A DNA stretch of 64,000 nucleotides from Manihot esculenta (Eukaryota; Streptophyta; Magnoliopsida; Malpighiales; Euphorbiaceae), in assembly GCF_001659605.2 (NCBI RefSeq), contig NC_035175.2:29483705-29547704 (forward strand). Direction: 5' to 3'. Positions 21,775-34,628 of this stretch are shown piece by piece (position 1 is the stretch's first letter; every line of letters starts with the position of its first letter). Position numbers and translations under genes: made by a program. The notes beneath the pieces are model-generated. The model saw nothing but the letters and a program-made list of their open reading frames with translations. It searched no databases and was not told where the DNA came from.

Positions 21775-24700
21775 ATTACCCCTTTACCTTCTCGTCAGTT
21801 ATTGCCCCACTGATGAGGGGGTAAATACCGAGAGTCATCATGACCGCGCCGCCTAAGGACAGTTTCCTCAAAACGCCTCTTTGTCTCATTACTGTTTCAA
21901 ATTTCAAATTCTCCAACTTTTCTAGAAACTTTTGCTCTCCTCTATTCTCTTGCTCTTCTTCGTTCTCCTTTGCTCGTCTACTCTAACTGCTTTTTAGGTA
22001 CGCCTCTCATTCCTCTATTGAAGGCCCTAAACTTCCTGAAGTTTTCAATCTTGAGTCCTGTATCACTCCCTCTACCATAACTAATTTATTTTCTTGGAGG
22101 TATTTGGACATTCCCCTTTACCTCATCCGAGCCCCTCTCCGAAACGAGAGGATCGTTCTTCCAGACCCTCCTCCTCCTAGTTTGATAGATCCTCAGAAGG
22201 GTCGTAGCATAGTCTTTTTTGTCAAACAACGGGACTTCGGTCTAACTTTTCCGTTTACTCCATTCTTCATCGAGGTTTTCCAATATTTTGGGATAACTCC
22301 CCGGATGCTATCCCCTAATTCTATCTTGTTTATGTGTTGTTTTAAATCCATCTGCTTGAGCTGGGGGTTTACGCCCACGGCGCGTCTATTCGTGACCTTT
22401 GCAAGTAACTGTTTTTATTACTTTGCCCCCCGTGGGGGGTTGTCCATCCTCATGGGCTACAAGGATTCCATAAAGGGCTGGGTAGAGGGTTTTGTAGTAG
22501 TGGAGCTGAAGAAAGACTCCAGTCGGTCGTGGGGGGTGGAGCTCGACTGGGAGGATGTCTCTCTGAGTTGCAACGACTTGCCCCAGCTGAGCCTTACCGA
22601 ACAGGTCGGGTTCCTTAAACTGACTTCTGTCGACAAGAAGTACGACGTCGAGAAGTGTATGTTTTCCTGTAATCTTAGGGATATCCAAGATGCAGGTATT
22701 GTGCCTTGTCCAACCGTTTTGCCTTTTCTTTGTGATTTCTACTGGGGATTATGCTAACTTGTTCTGATTTTGTATTTTTTGCAGCTTCTGATTCCAAGAT
22801 GGACCAAATTAAGCCTCTGAAGAACTTAGTTCTGTTTAGGGAGAGTATGAACGCTGTACTGGACGCCCTCCGAGCTGGGCGACGTGTCTCAGAGTCTACT
22901 GAAGAGGTGGCCCAGGTTATTTCTTCCAGGATGGTTAGCCGACCTCCTGCCCCAGCTTCTTCCCGAGCTCCTAAGCAGAGCTCTCGAAGTACCAGATCTT
23001 CCAGACCATCCAGCCGTAGCAGATCGAGCTCGGCCATTCAATCTTCCTAGGCTCCAGAATCTAGGCAAGTTGCAGTTCCGAGTACGGAGGGGACTCCCCA
23101 GATCGCCGCCGGGTCGATTGAGGACGTCGAGCCAGCGAGGAAGGATTTGGCTGTGCTTTCTGGGGGTATTTCGGAGGAGGTGCCTGGGACACACCCTGCG
23201 GTCGTCAGCGCCTTCGGGGATGAGAAAGAGGCCAGCCCGGCTGAGGGAGATATTCAGGGGGCTGTTACTGAAGTTGCCCCTGCGATTGAGGGAATAGGGC
23301 CCAGTCCGGTTGATGACGAGGCCATAGCGGAGGAGGTCGAGAGTAAACGTCCTCCTCCTTCTGAAGCGCCTACCCCCGTTTCTAAGAGGTCTCATGCTTC
23401 AAAGAGGCCAGCTCCAGCCCTACCTGCTATTGGAAAAGAGAAGGCTTCTGTGGTGCCTCTGCTGTCTGCCCCAGATAACGACATCCTGAATGCAGAGGAC
23501 ATCACTCATCAGTCCCCGGCAAGTGTGGTAGCTGAGTTAATCCGGGAGCGGATGTTTGGTGGGGTCACGGAGGCCTCGGACCCTCGCTTGCTTGCTCTCA
23601 CTGGCCTTTTGGCTAGCTCCACTCGAGAGCAGGCAGCGTTCTGATCTCATCCTCGGGGGGAGCTAGGAGACATTATCAGGGAGATGCTCCTCATAGTAAG
23701 TCGTCCTTTCTAATTTCTGTTCACACTTTAGTTTTCTTTGTTTATTTGTTCTGACAGTTTTCTCTCTTTGCTAGGTGACGGGCCTCTTCATGGAGGTGGA
23801 TGCTCGTAATCATGCTTTCCAGGAGTCAGTGGATCGCCGGGTCGAGGAGGCACGTTTAGAGGAAAACCTGTCTGCCACTAGTGACGCTCGGAGCAATCTG
23901 GCTGCGGCTCAGGAGCATTCGAAGTCCTTACAAGCAGAGCTGACATATGCCCTAAATGCTCTCAAAAGAGCGGATGAGAAGGCAGCTGAAGCAGATATTC
24001 GTTGTAAAGAAGCCCTGAAATAGCTGTCTTCTCTAGAAGAGGTCCAGAGGGAGAGGGATGAGGCCCTGAGCCAAAGGAAGGAGGTCCAGCTTCAGTGTGA
24101 GGCCTTGAAGGCAGATTCTGAGGCAGTCCAGTCTCAACATAAGGCCGTGATGGCTCAGAAAGAGGAAGCCCTGGCTCGGATAGCGGTCCTCGAGCAGGAG
24201 TTGGCCAAGTAGGCTGGAAATTTCAAAGATCTGTCCTTGGAGGCTGAGACAACAAAACTCCAAAATCAATATCTCAGCCAAGAGGTCGAAGCTCTGAAGA
24301 AGAGGTGCTCAGCCCTGCTTGAGGACGCTAAGCTAGCTGAAGATAGGGTTCAACTGGAGTGTGAGGAACGTCTGCGGGAATACAAGGAGTCGGCCGAGCT
24401 GAAGAAGGAGATTGAACAAGCCTGTGAAGCTCGTCTTCAAGCTTACAGGGACTCTCCTAAGTTGAAAGCAGAGATAGCTAAGGCCTGCCAGGCACGACTT
24501 GCGGAGTACAAAGCCTCTAATGAAATGAAGATGGCTATTTGGCAAAAGGGCTTCCATATGTTCGTGTCTTGCTTCAACCGAGGTTTAAGAGAGGCCAGAC
24601 AGGCTCCTTCCACCTCGCTAGCAGAGCTCCGAGCTGCTGAGCAGGACTCTGATGGCGAGGACATACTCTATGGGGAGGATGATCTGCCCTTGCCCAAAGG

Positions 24701-24983
24701 AACTTCTCACACTTCAGCTGAGCTCCTGAACGAGGATATCGAGCCAGGAGAAGAGGATGACGGGACTGCCGAGGAAGCTGGACCTCAAGGGCTGGAGATT
24801 GTACCTGTAATACCCGGCTAGACTCCGGTATCGGAATCCCTACCGTCCGGTGGGACCTCGGATGTCGGAAACCTCTAGAAGGGTAAAACTATGATTTTTA
24901 TGAAATGTTTTCATGTATTCCATGTTTTTAAGTAAGAAATTAAATGAATTTTTACATGAAAAGCCTTTGGAGGAAAACCCAGG

Positions 24984-25108
24984 TTCGGCCGCCGAAAGTC
25001 AAGTTCGGCCGCCGAACATGCATGTGTTTTGGAGGCACGTTAGGCCCCCGAAAGCATGAGTGAGGGAAGTCCAAGTTCAGCCGCCGAACCTCATGTTCGG
25101 CCGCCGAA
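24984..25108 (+). promoter_or_regulatory. Phased dyad doublets upstream of TATA (element B)
   Basis: Four TTCGGCCGCCGAA copies, the third with one mismatch, show the same 20/92/67-bp spacing as in element A, although the intervening bases differ. A related 13-mer (TTCGGCCCCCGAA) lies closer to TATA. Confidence 0.7.
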
Positions 25109-25162
25109 CCTTGCATGCATGCGGAGGCACTTTCGGCCCCCGAACGTGGCCTGGCCAGCCAC

Positions 25163-25170
25163 TATAAAAG
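25163..25170 (+). promoter_or_regulatory. LTR TATA box (element B)
   Basis: TATAAAAG sits in the same context as in elements A and C, 67 bp after the start of the last dyad. Confidence 0.8.
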
Positions 25171-27032
25171 GGTCCCTTAGCCGAAAACGGGCGAGTTTTT
25201 CCCCATTTTCGGCCAAGGTGAGCTTTCCGCCGCCCCTCACCCATTTTTGATGTTTTTCCTCTAAATCTTTCAAGATTTTCACTTGTTTTCCCTTGGTTTT
25301 GAAGATTTAAGCTTTTGAAGCAAGTTTTGGAGCTTGGAAGTCTTGGAGCTGAATCCCTCCATTTTCCGAGCTAGGGTCGTTCTTCCTCTCGATCTTCAAG
25401 AGGTAAGCTTTGATCTATGCTTCTTTTATGTTTTATGAAAGTTTTATGCAAGTTGATGGGGTAGAATGCATGTTTAGGCTTGTTGTTAGGTTTAAGGGTT
25501 TATATTGTGATTTGAACAATGTATGTTGGAAATGTGTTGTTTGAAGTGTTGTAGTTGGGGTATATTATAGTTTGAGACCCCTAGGTGTGATGTATGATGT
25601 GTATGCATGTGTAGAAACAAGTTTATGCATGTTTTGAGGCGTTTTGGAGGCTGTGGACACAAGGGAACCAAGTTTCTGCCCTTCGGCAGAAACTCAGGTT
25701 CGGCCGCCGAAATGACTTTTGGCCGCCGAACCCCCTTGTGGAGGCAGTTTCGGCTGCCGAAACCTGCTCCCGAAACTCAAGTTTCGTCTCTGTCTGGGAG
25801 GTTCGGCCGCCGAAAGTGCCGCCGAACCTGCATGACTTTCGGCTGCACAGGGACTTTCGGCCGCCGAACCTGCCGCCGAAAGTGCCCTGTTCAGCCATTC
25901 CTTGCATGTTTTCATGTGATGTTTTCAGGATGTTTTAGGGGGTTTTTGGGGAGTATTTTAGAGTCATGTTCATGTATGTTTGGTCCCTCATTTGAGTCCA
26001 CCTGTGTAGGTTCGGACCCGAGGAACCGAGACCCCCAGCAGTGAGCCAGCTGCTTCAGAGTCTCTTCAGAGCTAGCCAGAGGTGAGTGGAATAAACTTTA
26101 AGTTTTAAAGCAAATCAATGAAATGTTTTAGCATGATTCACGCATCATGAATGCCATGAGATATATTAGGTTGTTTGCATTAGAATTCACGAATATGTTG
26201 CATTGCATACTTTGTTGTTGATGTGGATGAACGTTGAATGATCCATTAGCCCTTTATGTTATGATAGCCTATGTGAGTCCAGGTGTGCCTGCTACGGCTC
26301 TACGCCCCTGGCACTATGACTGATTATGGTAGTCCGGGTGTGCCTGCTACGGCTCTACGCCCCCGGCATGTATAAGTAAGAAAGATAGGGGCTAAATGGT
26401 GACAAGTTCATCCTTGTTATGAAATGTTTGTGTTATGGCGCATACATGAGAGCATGATTTAAATTGATGTTTTATTATTCTGCTCACTGGGCTCTAGTAG
26501 CTCACCCCACTCCCTTTATCCCCAGAGTTGCAGGTACAGGATAGATCGGGAAGTCGACTAGAGTGAAGTTAAGTCATGTATGATGTAATAGATAGTAGTG
26601 GACATGAATATGATGTAATGAGTATTTATGACTATGTTAATGTAATGAAAGAGTAATGTATAGTTATGTAATGATGATGATGATTGAGGATTAGTATGTG
26701 CTTGACCCTATGTTTATGGTTATCCCCTTGACACATGATCTATAGAAATGTTTTTATGATGTATTTGATAGTCCAAGCTTATCGAATGATGAAATACCCC
26801 ATTGGAGCATTTGATGAGGACTCCAGTGGTGGTTATGTTATTAGATGTGCACATGTTCAGGTTAAGCTTGGAAAAGGAAAGAAAAAGTTTACAGTTTTAT
26901 GTATGTTGTTGATCATGTATGGGATATTACAGGTTACAGGAGGTATGTTTGGCTTGCTACGGGTCCCGGCGGCCTTAAGCCGATCTGGATCCTAGCGCCG
27001 GTAACGGGTCGGATTTCCGGGTCGTTACAGAG

Positions 27033-27045
27033 TGGTATCAGAGCC
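27033..27045 (+). other. Primer binding site (element B)
   Basis: TGGTATCAGAGCC, three bases after the LTR, complementary to initiator-Met tRNA. Confidence 0.92.
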
Positions 27046-27299
27046 CTAGGTTCATATGGTCGGACCTAGAGTGTCGGGCTCATAGATGTTCTAGAAGGTC
27101 AAGCACACTAGGAAAATCATGTCCACTAGGATAGGATGTAGAGTCCTGTCTATATGATGATATGATATGCCATGATGATATGCATGTGCATAAATGCTAA
27201 GATATGATGATATGTATGTGATGAGGGTTCATGTGTTTCCACATGAACCATATGATACTAATGATTGTTTATGCTATGTGCTGTTTTTCAGAAGATAGA

Positions 27300-30200
27300 A
27301 TGAGAGGAACTCGTCGATCTGCACGATTGACTGGAGTGCCACCTCAGGACGAGGGCACTGATGCCCGTCCTTCAGCTTTGCCTAGGGCAATGTCCAGTAG
27401 GTCCAACAGAGACAGAGTGGCTAGAGACCCTAGAAGGTCTTTGGATCTGGGTAGAAGCAGGTCGGTAAGGGGAACAGTGCAGGGAGGAATGTCTGAGGAT
27501 ATGGAGGTAGATCAGAGGAGGGATGGCAACCTTGGTGTGAGTATGCCGGAAGAGGGCATGGGAGAATCAGAAGGAGGCGCTCAGGCCTCGAGTTATGTCC
27601 AGCCACATCACTACCCACCCTATTCACACCATCCAGGGTATTCGATGGGAGGTACATCGGATAACCCCAGTTTTAGCCCTTATCCTCCACATATGCCATA
27701 CCCACCTTACTACCCACCATACTCTCAGTACCCCATGTACCCACCTCCACCTCCCTATACCGGTACAGCAAACCCTACCCCGGGGGATGTTGCACCTCCA
27801 CCACCACCAGTACCTACTGTCCCGGAAACACAAGTACCCAAACCTACCTCATCTGGAGGGAGCAAGGTCAAGATGACCGATTACATGAAGTTGGGTGCTC
27901 CTCAGTACAGAGCAGGTGATGACCCATTTGAGTATCTGAACAGGGTCAAGACTATTACAGATGAGATAGGGGCTGATGACAGTAGAGCCATTCAGATGGC
28001 TGGGTTCACACTGGAGTGCAAGAAGGCACGTGGTTGGTTTAAGAACTATGTGAACCCGAGAGCGGACAGTATGTCCTGGGAGGAGTTCGCAAATGAGTTT
28101 GCAGGATGGGCTTTCCCTGAGAGCTCTAGAGAGCAGAAGATAATAGAATTCGAACAGTTGAAGCAGACTGAACAGATGAGTGTGGAGGAGTACACAGACA
28201 GGTTCCTGGAGTTGTTGCCATATGCTGGGCAGAATTTAGACACAGATCAAAAGAAGTCAAGTAGATATATTATGAGGCTGCACTCCAGGTATTCCTCTTT
28301 GATACAGTCAGCAGAGAGGGAGAGTTTCCATGCCATAGTGGATATGGCTAGGAGAATGGAGGCTTGTGCCATTGTTGAAGGGAAGGTAAAACAGTCAGTG
28401 GCACAGTCTTCTGGTTCCAAGACCCCAGGTGGGGAAAGGGTAGATTCTTCTTCCCTGAGTGCAGCAGTTGCAGGCAGTAAGAAGTGGGACAGAGGCCACA
28501 GAAAATCTAAGAAGAATAAGTTCTGGAACAAGATCAAGTCAGGTCTGGGTTTAGGCAGTGGCTCAAGCTCTGGCGCAGAGGTTACAGCATGTATGAGATG
28601 TGGGAGACCACACAAGGGAGTATGTCTGGCAGGGACAAACACATGTTTCAGGTGCGGACAGGCGGGTCATTTGGCTCGAGACTGTCCTAGAGCAGCCTTT
28701 GCAGCACCGTCTCAGCAGACAGCCTCCGGCAGTGTGGTGCAGCCAGTAGCTCCAGCCGCAACACAGGCCAGTGGCAGAGGCAGAGGGAGAGGGTCAGCCT
28801 CTTCATCAGCAGGATACAGAGGTGAAGGTCCATCAGCTCCGGCACGGATCTTCACTATGACTCAGCAGGAGGCCAATACATCCAACACCGTGGTGGCAGG
28901 TAATCTCATCATTGGTTTTTCTGATGTGTATGCCTTAATGGACCCGGGTGCATCTCATTCTTTTGTTGCTCCGAGAGTCGTGGAGAGGGTAGGATTGATG
29001 GTCTCTGGGTTAGAGTGTCCCCTATGGGTCAGTGGACCCAAGTGTGACCCGTCAGTGGCAGAGGCAGTCTGCCAATGTAGTCCAGTTTTCATAGAGGGAA
29101 GATGCCTTTCCGCCGACCTCGTGGTTCTAGATTTGACAGATTTTGACGTCATTCTAGGGATGGATTGGTTATCGACCCATGGTGCTACCTTGGACTGTAG
29201 AGACAAGGTAGTCAGATTCAGAGATCAGGATGGGTCAGAGGTCGTCTTCAGAGGAGACAAGAGGGGTACACCTAGAGGTCTGATCTCAGCTCTTCAGGCT
29301 CGTAGGTTGCTTAGGAGGGGATGTCAGGGGTTTCTAGCTCATGTGAGAGAGTTAGATAGTCATGTCAGAGAGCCCGCCTCAGTGCCTGTGGTGAGTGAGT
29401 TCTTAGATGTTTTCCCAGACGAACTGCCAGGGTTACCACCTGCTAGGGAGATAGAGTTCGAGATTGAGTTAATGCCTGGTACCAGACCGATCTCTATCCC
29501 TCCCTACAGGATGGCACCAGCTGAATTGAAAGAACTGAAAGAACAATTGCAAGAGCTGGTAGATAAGGGTTTCATCCGACCGAGTACTTCACCTTGGGGT
29601 GCTCCGGTTTTGTTTGTGAGGAAGAAGGATGGATCCCTCAGACTTTGTATCGACTACAGACAGTTGAACAAGGTCACTACCAAGAACAAGTACCCTTTGC
29701 CGAGGATCGATGATCTATTCGACCAGCTAGCAGGAGCAGGTTGTTTCTCCAAAATAGATCTGAGATCAGGGTACCATCAGTTGAGGATAAGGAATGAAGA
29801 TGTACCGAAGACAGCTTTCAGGACCAGGTATGGGCACTATGAGTTCCTTGTGATGCCGTTTGGGTTGACCAACGCCCCTGCAGCATTCATGGACCTCATG
29901 AACAGAGTATTCAGTCAGTATCTGGATCACTTCGTTATTGTCTTCATAGATGATATCTTGGTGTATTCCAGAAATGCAGAGGAGCATGCCCATCACCTGA
30001 GGACAGTTTTGCAGACCTTGAGAGAGCATGGCTTGTATGCCAAGTTCTCCAAGTGTGAGTTTTGGCTTAGGAGCATATCATTCTTGGGGCACATTGTGTC
30101 AGAACAGGGTATTGAAGTAGACCCCAAGAAGGTAGAGGCTGTAGCTAACTGGCCTAGACCCACCACAGTGACCGAGATCAAGAGTTTTCTGGGTTTAGCA

Positions 30201-32285
30201 GGTTACTACAGGAGGTTCGTTCAGGACTTCTCAAAGATTGCTGCTCCTATGACCAAATTGACAAAGAAGAATCAGAAGTTCGTATGGACCGATCAGTGTG
30301 AGGAAAGCTTTGAGGAGCTTAAGAGGAGGTTGACTTCAGCACTGGTGTTAGCTCTGCCAAAAAGTGATGATGACTTCTCAATATATTGTGATGCGTCCCG
30401 TGTGGGATTGGGTTGTGTGCTAATGCAAAATGAGAGGGTGATCGCTTATGCTTCAAGACAGCTGAAGAAGCATGAGCTGAATTACCCCACACATGACCTA
30501 GAGATGGCAGCAGTGATCTTTGCACTCAAGATGTGGAGGCATTACCTTTATGGGGTAAAGTGTGAGATCTTCACAGATCATAAGAGCCTGCAGTACATCC
30601 TGAGTCAGAGAGAACTGAACATGAGGCAGAGGAGATGGGTAGAGCTGTTGAGTGACTATGATTGCAAAATTCAGTACCATCCGGGTAAGGCGAATGTTGT
30701 GGCAGACGCCCTAAGCCGGAAATCACTCGGCAGTCTATCCCACATTTCAGCAGAGAGGAGGCCGGTGGTGAAGGAGTTCCACAGACTCATGAGTGAGGGA
30801 TTACAGTTGGAGTTGTCTGGCACAGGTGCCTTAGTGGCTCAGATGAGAGTGACACCCGTGTTTCTGGAGCAGGTAGCTCAGAAACAGCATGAGGACCCAG
30901 AATTGGTCAGGATAGCCAGAACGGTTCAGTCAGGCCAGAGTAATGAGTTCAGATTTGATGATAAGGGGATCCTCCGCTACGGGAACAGATTATGTGTGCC
31001 AGATGACATTGGTCTGAAGGGAGATATTATGGGGGAAGCCCATAATACCAGGTATAGTGTTCACCCTGGAGCCACCAAGATGTATCAGGATCTGAAGAGA
31101 GTGTATTGGTGGCCAGCTATGAAGAAGGACGTGGCACTGTTCGTGTCAGCCTGCGATGTGTGTCAGAGGGTGAAACTAGAGCATCAGAAGCCGGCTGGAA
31201 TGTTGAATCCACTACCGATTCCAGAATGGAAATGGGAAAATATAGCTATGGACTTCGTAGTGGGGTTACCGGCGACGTCCAACAGATTGGACTCCATATG
31301 GGTGATTGTGGACAGACTCACCAAATCTGCTCACTTCATCCCTGTCAGGAGTGGTTACTCTGTGGACAAGTTGGCGCAGGTGTACGTAGATGAGATTGTC
31401 AGACTGCATGGGGTCCCGGTATCTATAGTGTCAGATAGAGGGCCCCAGTTCACCTCCAGGTTTTGGCGGAGTCTGCAGAACGCTATGGGTACCAGATTAG
31501 ACTTCAGTACTGCCTTCCACCCACAGACAGACGGACATTCAGAGAGGACCATCCAGACAATAGAGGATATGCTCAGAATGTGTGTGCTAGATTTTGGCGG
31601 TTCTTGGAGGCAGCATTTACCTTTGGTGGAGTTTGCCTACAATAACAGCTATCATGCTAGCATAGGGATGGCTCCATATGAAGCTTTGTACGGGAGGAAG
31701 TGCAGATCACCAATCTGCTGGGAGGAGGTAGGAGAGAGGACTCTTGCGGGTCCGGAGTTAGTAGAGCTTACCAGCAGGGTGGTACCCATAATCAGAGAGA
31801 GGATCAAGACTGCTGCTAGTCGGCAGAAGAGTTATGCAGATATCCGCAGAAGACAGCTAGAATTTCAGGAGGGGGATTTGGTTTTGCTCAAGGTGTCTCC
31901 TATGAAAGGAGTGGTTCGATTCGGGAAGAAGGGTAAGTTAGCTCCACGGTACATCGGTCCTTTCGAGGTGCTTCAGAGGGTCGGTAATGTGTCGTACAAG
32001 CTAGACTTGCCTGCTTCGATGGAGAGAATCCATCCGGTTTTCCATGTTTCTCTGTTACGGAAGTACGTGTCAGATCCGAGCAAGGTTCTTAGTGAGCCTG
32101 ATGTAGAGATCCAAGAGGATCTCACCTATGTAGAGCAGCCAGTGCGGATCCTAGACACTCAGATCAGAAAGCTGAGGAACAAGGAAATCCCGATGGTGAA
32201 AGTCCTTTGGAACCACCACAATATTGAAGAATGCACCTGGGAGACACGGGAGTCCATGCTCCAGCAATACCCCCATCTGTTTTGA
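27300..32285 (+). CDS. Gag-pol polyprotein, chromodomain-type gypsy element B
   Basis: A single frame of 1661 residues runs from the ATG of [10 protein letters not shown]; the frame is open 69 bp further up, but all copies share this ATG and a splice-acceptor-like sequence ends just before it. Approximate residue positions: Pro/Tyr-rich segment 90-185; gag core 188-365; CCHC knuckle ([14 protein letters not shown]) 449; protease DPGASHS 547; RT 730-950 with FIDD near 883; RNase H from about 1028; integrase HHCC near 1254 and catalytic D-D-35-E (Asp in VSDRGPQ, Glu in GHSER); GPF motif near 1550; chromodomain-like tail 1600-1661. Gag and Pol are fused without frameshift. All catalytic residues I can identify are present. 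It packages, copies and integrates the element's RNA. Confidence 0.95.
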   Translation: MRGTRRSARLTGVPPQDEGTDARPSALPRAMSSRSNRDRVARDPRRSLDLGRSRSVRGTVQGGMSEDMEVDQRRDGNLGVSMPEEGMGESEGGAQASSYVQPHHYPPYSHHPGYSMGGTSDNPSFSPYPPHMPYPPYYPPYSQYPMYPPPPPYTGTANPTPGDVAPPPPPVPTVPETQVPKPTSSGGSKVKMTDYMKLGAPQYRAGDDPFEYLNRVKTITDEIGADDSRAIQMAGFTLECKKARGWFKNYVNPRADSMSWEEFANEFAGWAFPESSREQKIIEFEQLKQTEQMSVEEYTDRFLELLPYAGQNLDTDQKKSSRYIMRLHSRYSSLIQSAERESFHAIVDMARRMEACAIVEGKVKQSVAQSSGSKTPGGERVDSSSLSAAVAGSKKWDRGHRKSKKNKFWNKIKSGLGLGSGSSSGAEVTACMRCGRPHKGVCLAGTNTCFRCGQAGHLARDCPRAAFAAPSQQTASGSVVQPVAPAATQASGRGRGRGSASSSAGYRGEGPSAPARIFTMTQQEANTSNTVVAGNLIIGFSDVYALMDPGASHSFVAPRVVERVGLMVSGLECPLWVSGPKCDPSVAEAVCQCSPVFIEGRCLSADLVVLDLTDFDVILGMDWLSTHGATLDCRDKVVRFRDQDGSEVVFRGDKRGTPRGLISALQARRLLRRGCQGFLAHVRELDSHVREPASVPVVSEFLDVFPDELPGLPPAREIEFEIELMPGTRPISIPPYRMAPAELKELKEQLQELVDKGFIRPSTSPWGAPVLFVRKKDGSLRLCIDYRQLNKVTTKNKYPLPRIDDLFDQLAGAGCFSKIDLRSGYHQLRIRNEDVPKTAFRTRYGHYEFLVMPFGLTNAPAAFMDLMNRVFSQYLDHFVIVFIDDILVYSRNAEEHAHHLRTVLQTLREHGLYAKFSKCEFWLRSISFLGHIVSEQGIEVDPKKVEAVANWPRPTTVTEIKSFLGLAGYYRRFVQDFSKIAAPMTKLTKKNQKFVWTDQCEESFEELKRRLTSALVLALPKSDDDFSIYCDASRVGLGCVLMQNERVIAYASRQLKKHELNYPTHDLEMAAVIFALKMWRHYLYGVKCEIFTDHKSLQYILSQRELNMRQRRWVELLSDYDCKIQYHPGKANVVADALSRKSLGSLSHISAERRPVVKEFHRLMSEGLQLELSGTGALVAQMRVTPVFLEQVAQKQHEDPELVRIARTVQSGQSNEFRFDDKGILRYGNRLCVPDDIGLKGDIMGEAHNTRYSVHPGATKMYQDLKRVYWWPAMKKDVALFVSACDVCQRVKLEHQKPAGMLNPLPIPEWKWENIAMDFVVGLPATSNRLDSIWVIVDRLTKSAHFIPVRSGYSVDKLAQVYVDEIVRLHGVPVSIVSDRGPQFTSRFWRSLQNAMGTRLDFSTAFHPQTDGHSERTIQTIEDMLRMCVLDFGGSWRQHLPLVEFAYNNSYHASIGMAPYEALYGRKCRSPICWEEVGERTLAGPELVELTSRVVPIIRERIKTAASRQKSYADIRRRQLEFQEGDLVLLKVSPMKGVVRFGKKGKLAPRYIGPFEVLQRVGNVSYKLDLPASMERIHPVFHVSLLRKYVSDPSKVLSEPDVEIQEDLTYVEQPVRILDTQIRKLRNKEIPMVKVLWNHHNIEECTWETRESMLQQYPHLF

Positions 32286-32367
32286 GGTGAGTGTTAGTTG
32301 TTCTATGTGTTGCATGTATGATATGTTGTATGTTATGATTGATGCCATGCTTTGTATGTTAGTTGAG

Positions 32368-32404
32368 GAACATTCGGGGACGAATGTTCTTAAGGGGGGG
32401 AGAA
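32368..32404 (+). promoter_or_regulatory. Hairpin plus polypurine tract (element B)
   Basis: The 9-bp stem with GGGA loop is at 32368-32389 and is identical to that in element A. The tract aaggggggg-agaa follows and meets the 3' LTR. Confidence 0.85.
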
Positions 32405-34628
32405 TGTAATACCCGGCTAGACTCCGGTATCGGAATCCCTACCGTCCGGTGGGACCTCGGATGTCGGAAACCTCTAGAAGGGTAAAACTATGATTTTTAT
32501 GAAATGTTTTCATGTATTCCATGTTTTTAAGTAAGAAATTAAATGAATTTTTACATGAAAAGCCTTTGGAGGAAAACCCAGGTTCGGCCGCCGAAAGTCA
32601 AGTTCGGCCGCCGAACATGCATGTGTTTTGGAGGCACGTTAGGCCCCCGAAAGCATGAGTGAGGGAAGTCCAAGTTCGGCCGCCGAACCTCATGTTCGGC
32701 CGCCGAACCTTGCATGCATGCGGAGGCACTTTCGGCCCCCGAACGTGGCCTGGCCAGCCACTATAAAAGGGTCCCTTAGCCGAAAACGGGCGAGTTTTTC
32801 CCCATTTTCGGCCAAGGTGAGCTTTCCGCCGCCCCTCACCCATTTTTGATGTTTTTCCTCTAAATCTTTCAAGATTTTCACTTGTTTTCCCTTGGTTTTG
32901 AAGATTTAAGCTTTTGAAGCAAGTTTTGGAGCTTGGAAGTCTTGGAGCTGAATCCCTCCATTTTCCGAGCTAGGGTCGTTCTTCCTCTCGATCTTCAAGA
33001 GGTAAGCTTTGATCTATGCTTCTTTTATGTTTTATGAAAGTTTTATGCAAGTTGATGGGGTAGAATGCATGTTTAGGCTTGTTGTTAGGTTTAAGGGTTT
33101 ATATTGTGATTTGAACAATGTATGTTGGAAATGTGTTGTTTGAAGTGTTGTAGTTGGGGTATATTATAGTTTGAGACCCCTAGGTGTGATGTATGATGTG
33201 TATGCATGTGTAGAAACAAGTTTATGCATGTTTTGAGGCGTTTTGGAGGCTGTGGACACAAGGGAACCAAGTTTCTGCCCTTCGGCAGAAACTCAGGTTC
33301 GGCAGCCGAAATGACTTTCGGCCGCCGAACCCCCTTGTGGAGGCAGTTTCGGCTGCCGAAGCCTGCTCCCGAAACTCAAGTTTCGTCTCTGTCTGGGAGG
33401 TTCGGCCGCCGAAAGTGCCGCCGAACCTGCATGACTTTCGGCTGCACAGGGACTTTCGGCCGCCGAACCTGCCGCCGAAAGTGCCCAGTTCAGCCATTCC
33501 TTGCATGTTTTCATGTGATGTTTTCAGGATGTTTTAGGGGGTTTTTGGGGAGTATTTTAGAGTCATGTTCATGTATGTTTGGTCCCTCATTTGAGTCCAC
33601 CTGTGTAGGTTCGGACCCGAGGAACCGAGACCCCCAGCAGTGAGCCAGCTGCTTCAGAGTCTCTTCAGAGCTAGCCAGAGGTGAGTGGAATAAACTTTAA
33701 GTTTTAAAGCAAATCAATGAAATGTTTTAGCATGATTCACGCATCATGAATGCCATGAGATATATTAGGTTGTTTGCATTAGAATTCACGAATATGTTGC
33801 ATTGCATACTTTGTTGTTGATGTGGATGAACGTTGAATGATCCATTAGCCCTTTATGTTATGATAGCCTATGTGAGTCCAGGTGTGCCTGCTACGGCTCT
33901 ACGCCCCTGGCACTATGACTGATTATGGTAGTCCGGGTGTGCCTGCTACGGCTCTACGCCCCCGGCATGTATAAGTAAGAAAGATAGGGGCTAAATGGTG
34001 ACAAGTTCATCCTTGTTATGAAATGTTTGTGTTATGGCGCATACATGAGAGCATGATTTAAATTGATGTTTTATTATTCTGCTCACTGGGCTCTAGTAGC
34101 TCACCCCACTCCCTTTATCCCCAGAGTTGCAGGTACAGGATAGATCGGGAAGTCGACTAGAGTGAAGTTAAGTCATGTATGATGTAATAGATAGTAGTGG
34201 ACATGAATATGATGTAATGAGTATTTATGACTATGTTAATGTAATGAAAGAGTAATGTATAGTTATGTAATGATGATGATGATTGAGGATTAGTATGTGC
34301 TTGACCCTATGTTTATGGTTATCCCCTTGACACATGATCTATAGAAATGTTTTTATGATGTATTTGATAGTCCAAGCTTATCGAATGATGAAATACCCCA
34401 TTGGAGCATTTGATGAGGACTCCAGTGGTGGTTATGTTATTAGATGTGCACATGTTCAGGTTAAGCTTGGAAAAGGAAAGAAAAAGTTTACAGTTTTATG
34501 TATGTTGTTGATCATGTATGGGATATTACAGGTTACAGGAGGTATGTTTGGCTTGCTACGGGTCCCGGCGGCCTTAAGCCGATCTGGATCCTAGCGCCGG
34601 TAACGGGTCGGATTTCCGGGTCGTTACA
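32405..34628 (+). repeat. Element B 3' LTR (2224 bp)
   Basis: Same length as the 5' LTR. The five differences lie at dyad or dyad-flanking sites (near 32669, 33304, 33320, 33361 and 33485). Confidence 0.96.

Larger units (their letters stand above)
24806..27029 (+). repeat. Element B 5' LTR (2224 bp)
   Basis: TGTAATACCCGG to GGGTCGTTACA. Dyads before TATA start at 24984, 25004, 25076 and 25096. TATA is at 25163-25170, the donor-like site at 25402/25403, the acceptor-like site ends at 26009, and the second donor-like site is at 26081/26082. The minisatellite (26274-26368) has two units with CCAGG or CCGGG at one end and CCTGG or CCCGG at the other. Confidence 0.96.
24806..34628 (+). mobile_element. 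Element B: young, apparently intact Tekay/Del-like chromovirus
   Basis: Both LTRs are 2224 bp, flanked by a perfect duplication gtacc (24801-24805, 34629-34633). By eye I find only five single-base differences between them. The primer site, single uninterrupted polyprotein and polypurine tract are all present, so nothing visible prevents autonomous movement. It sits in the last exon of the Tat1 extra gene. Confidence 0.96.

Noticed and set aside
22104..24821. Host gene with a coiled-coil protein
   Set aside because: It lies inside the Tat1 LTRs next to the 3' LTR, matches the known antisense extra gene of the Tat lineage, and has several stops.
24984..25108. CRISPR-like look of short dyad repeats with spacers
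   Set aside because: Units are 13 bp with 7-bp spacers, sit inside plant LTRs, and lack a Cas context. This is a eukaryotic genome.
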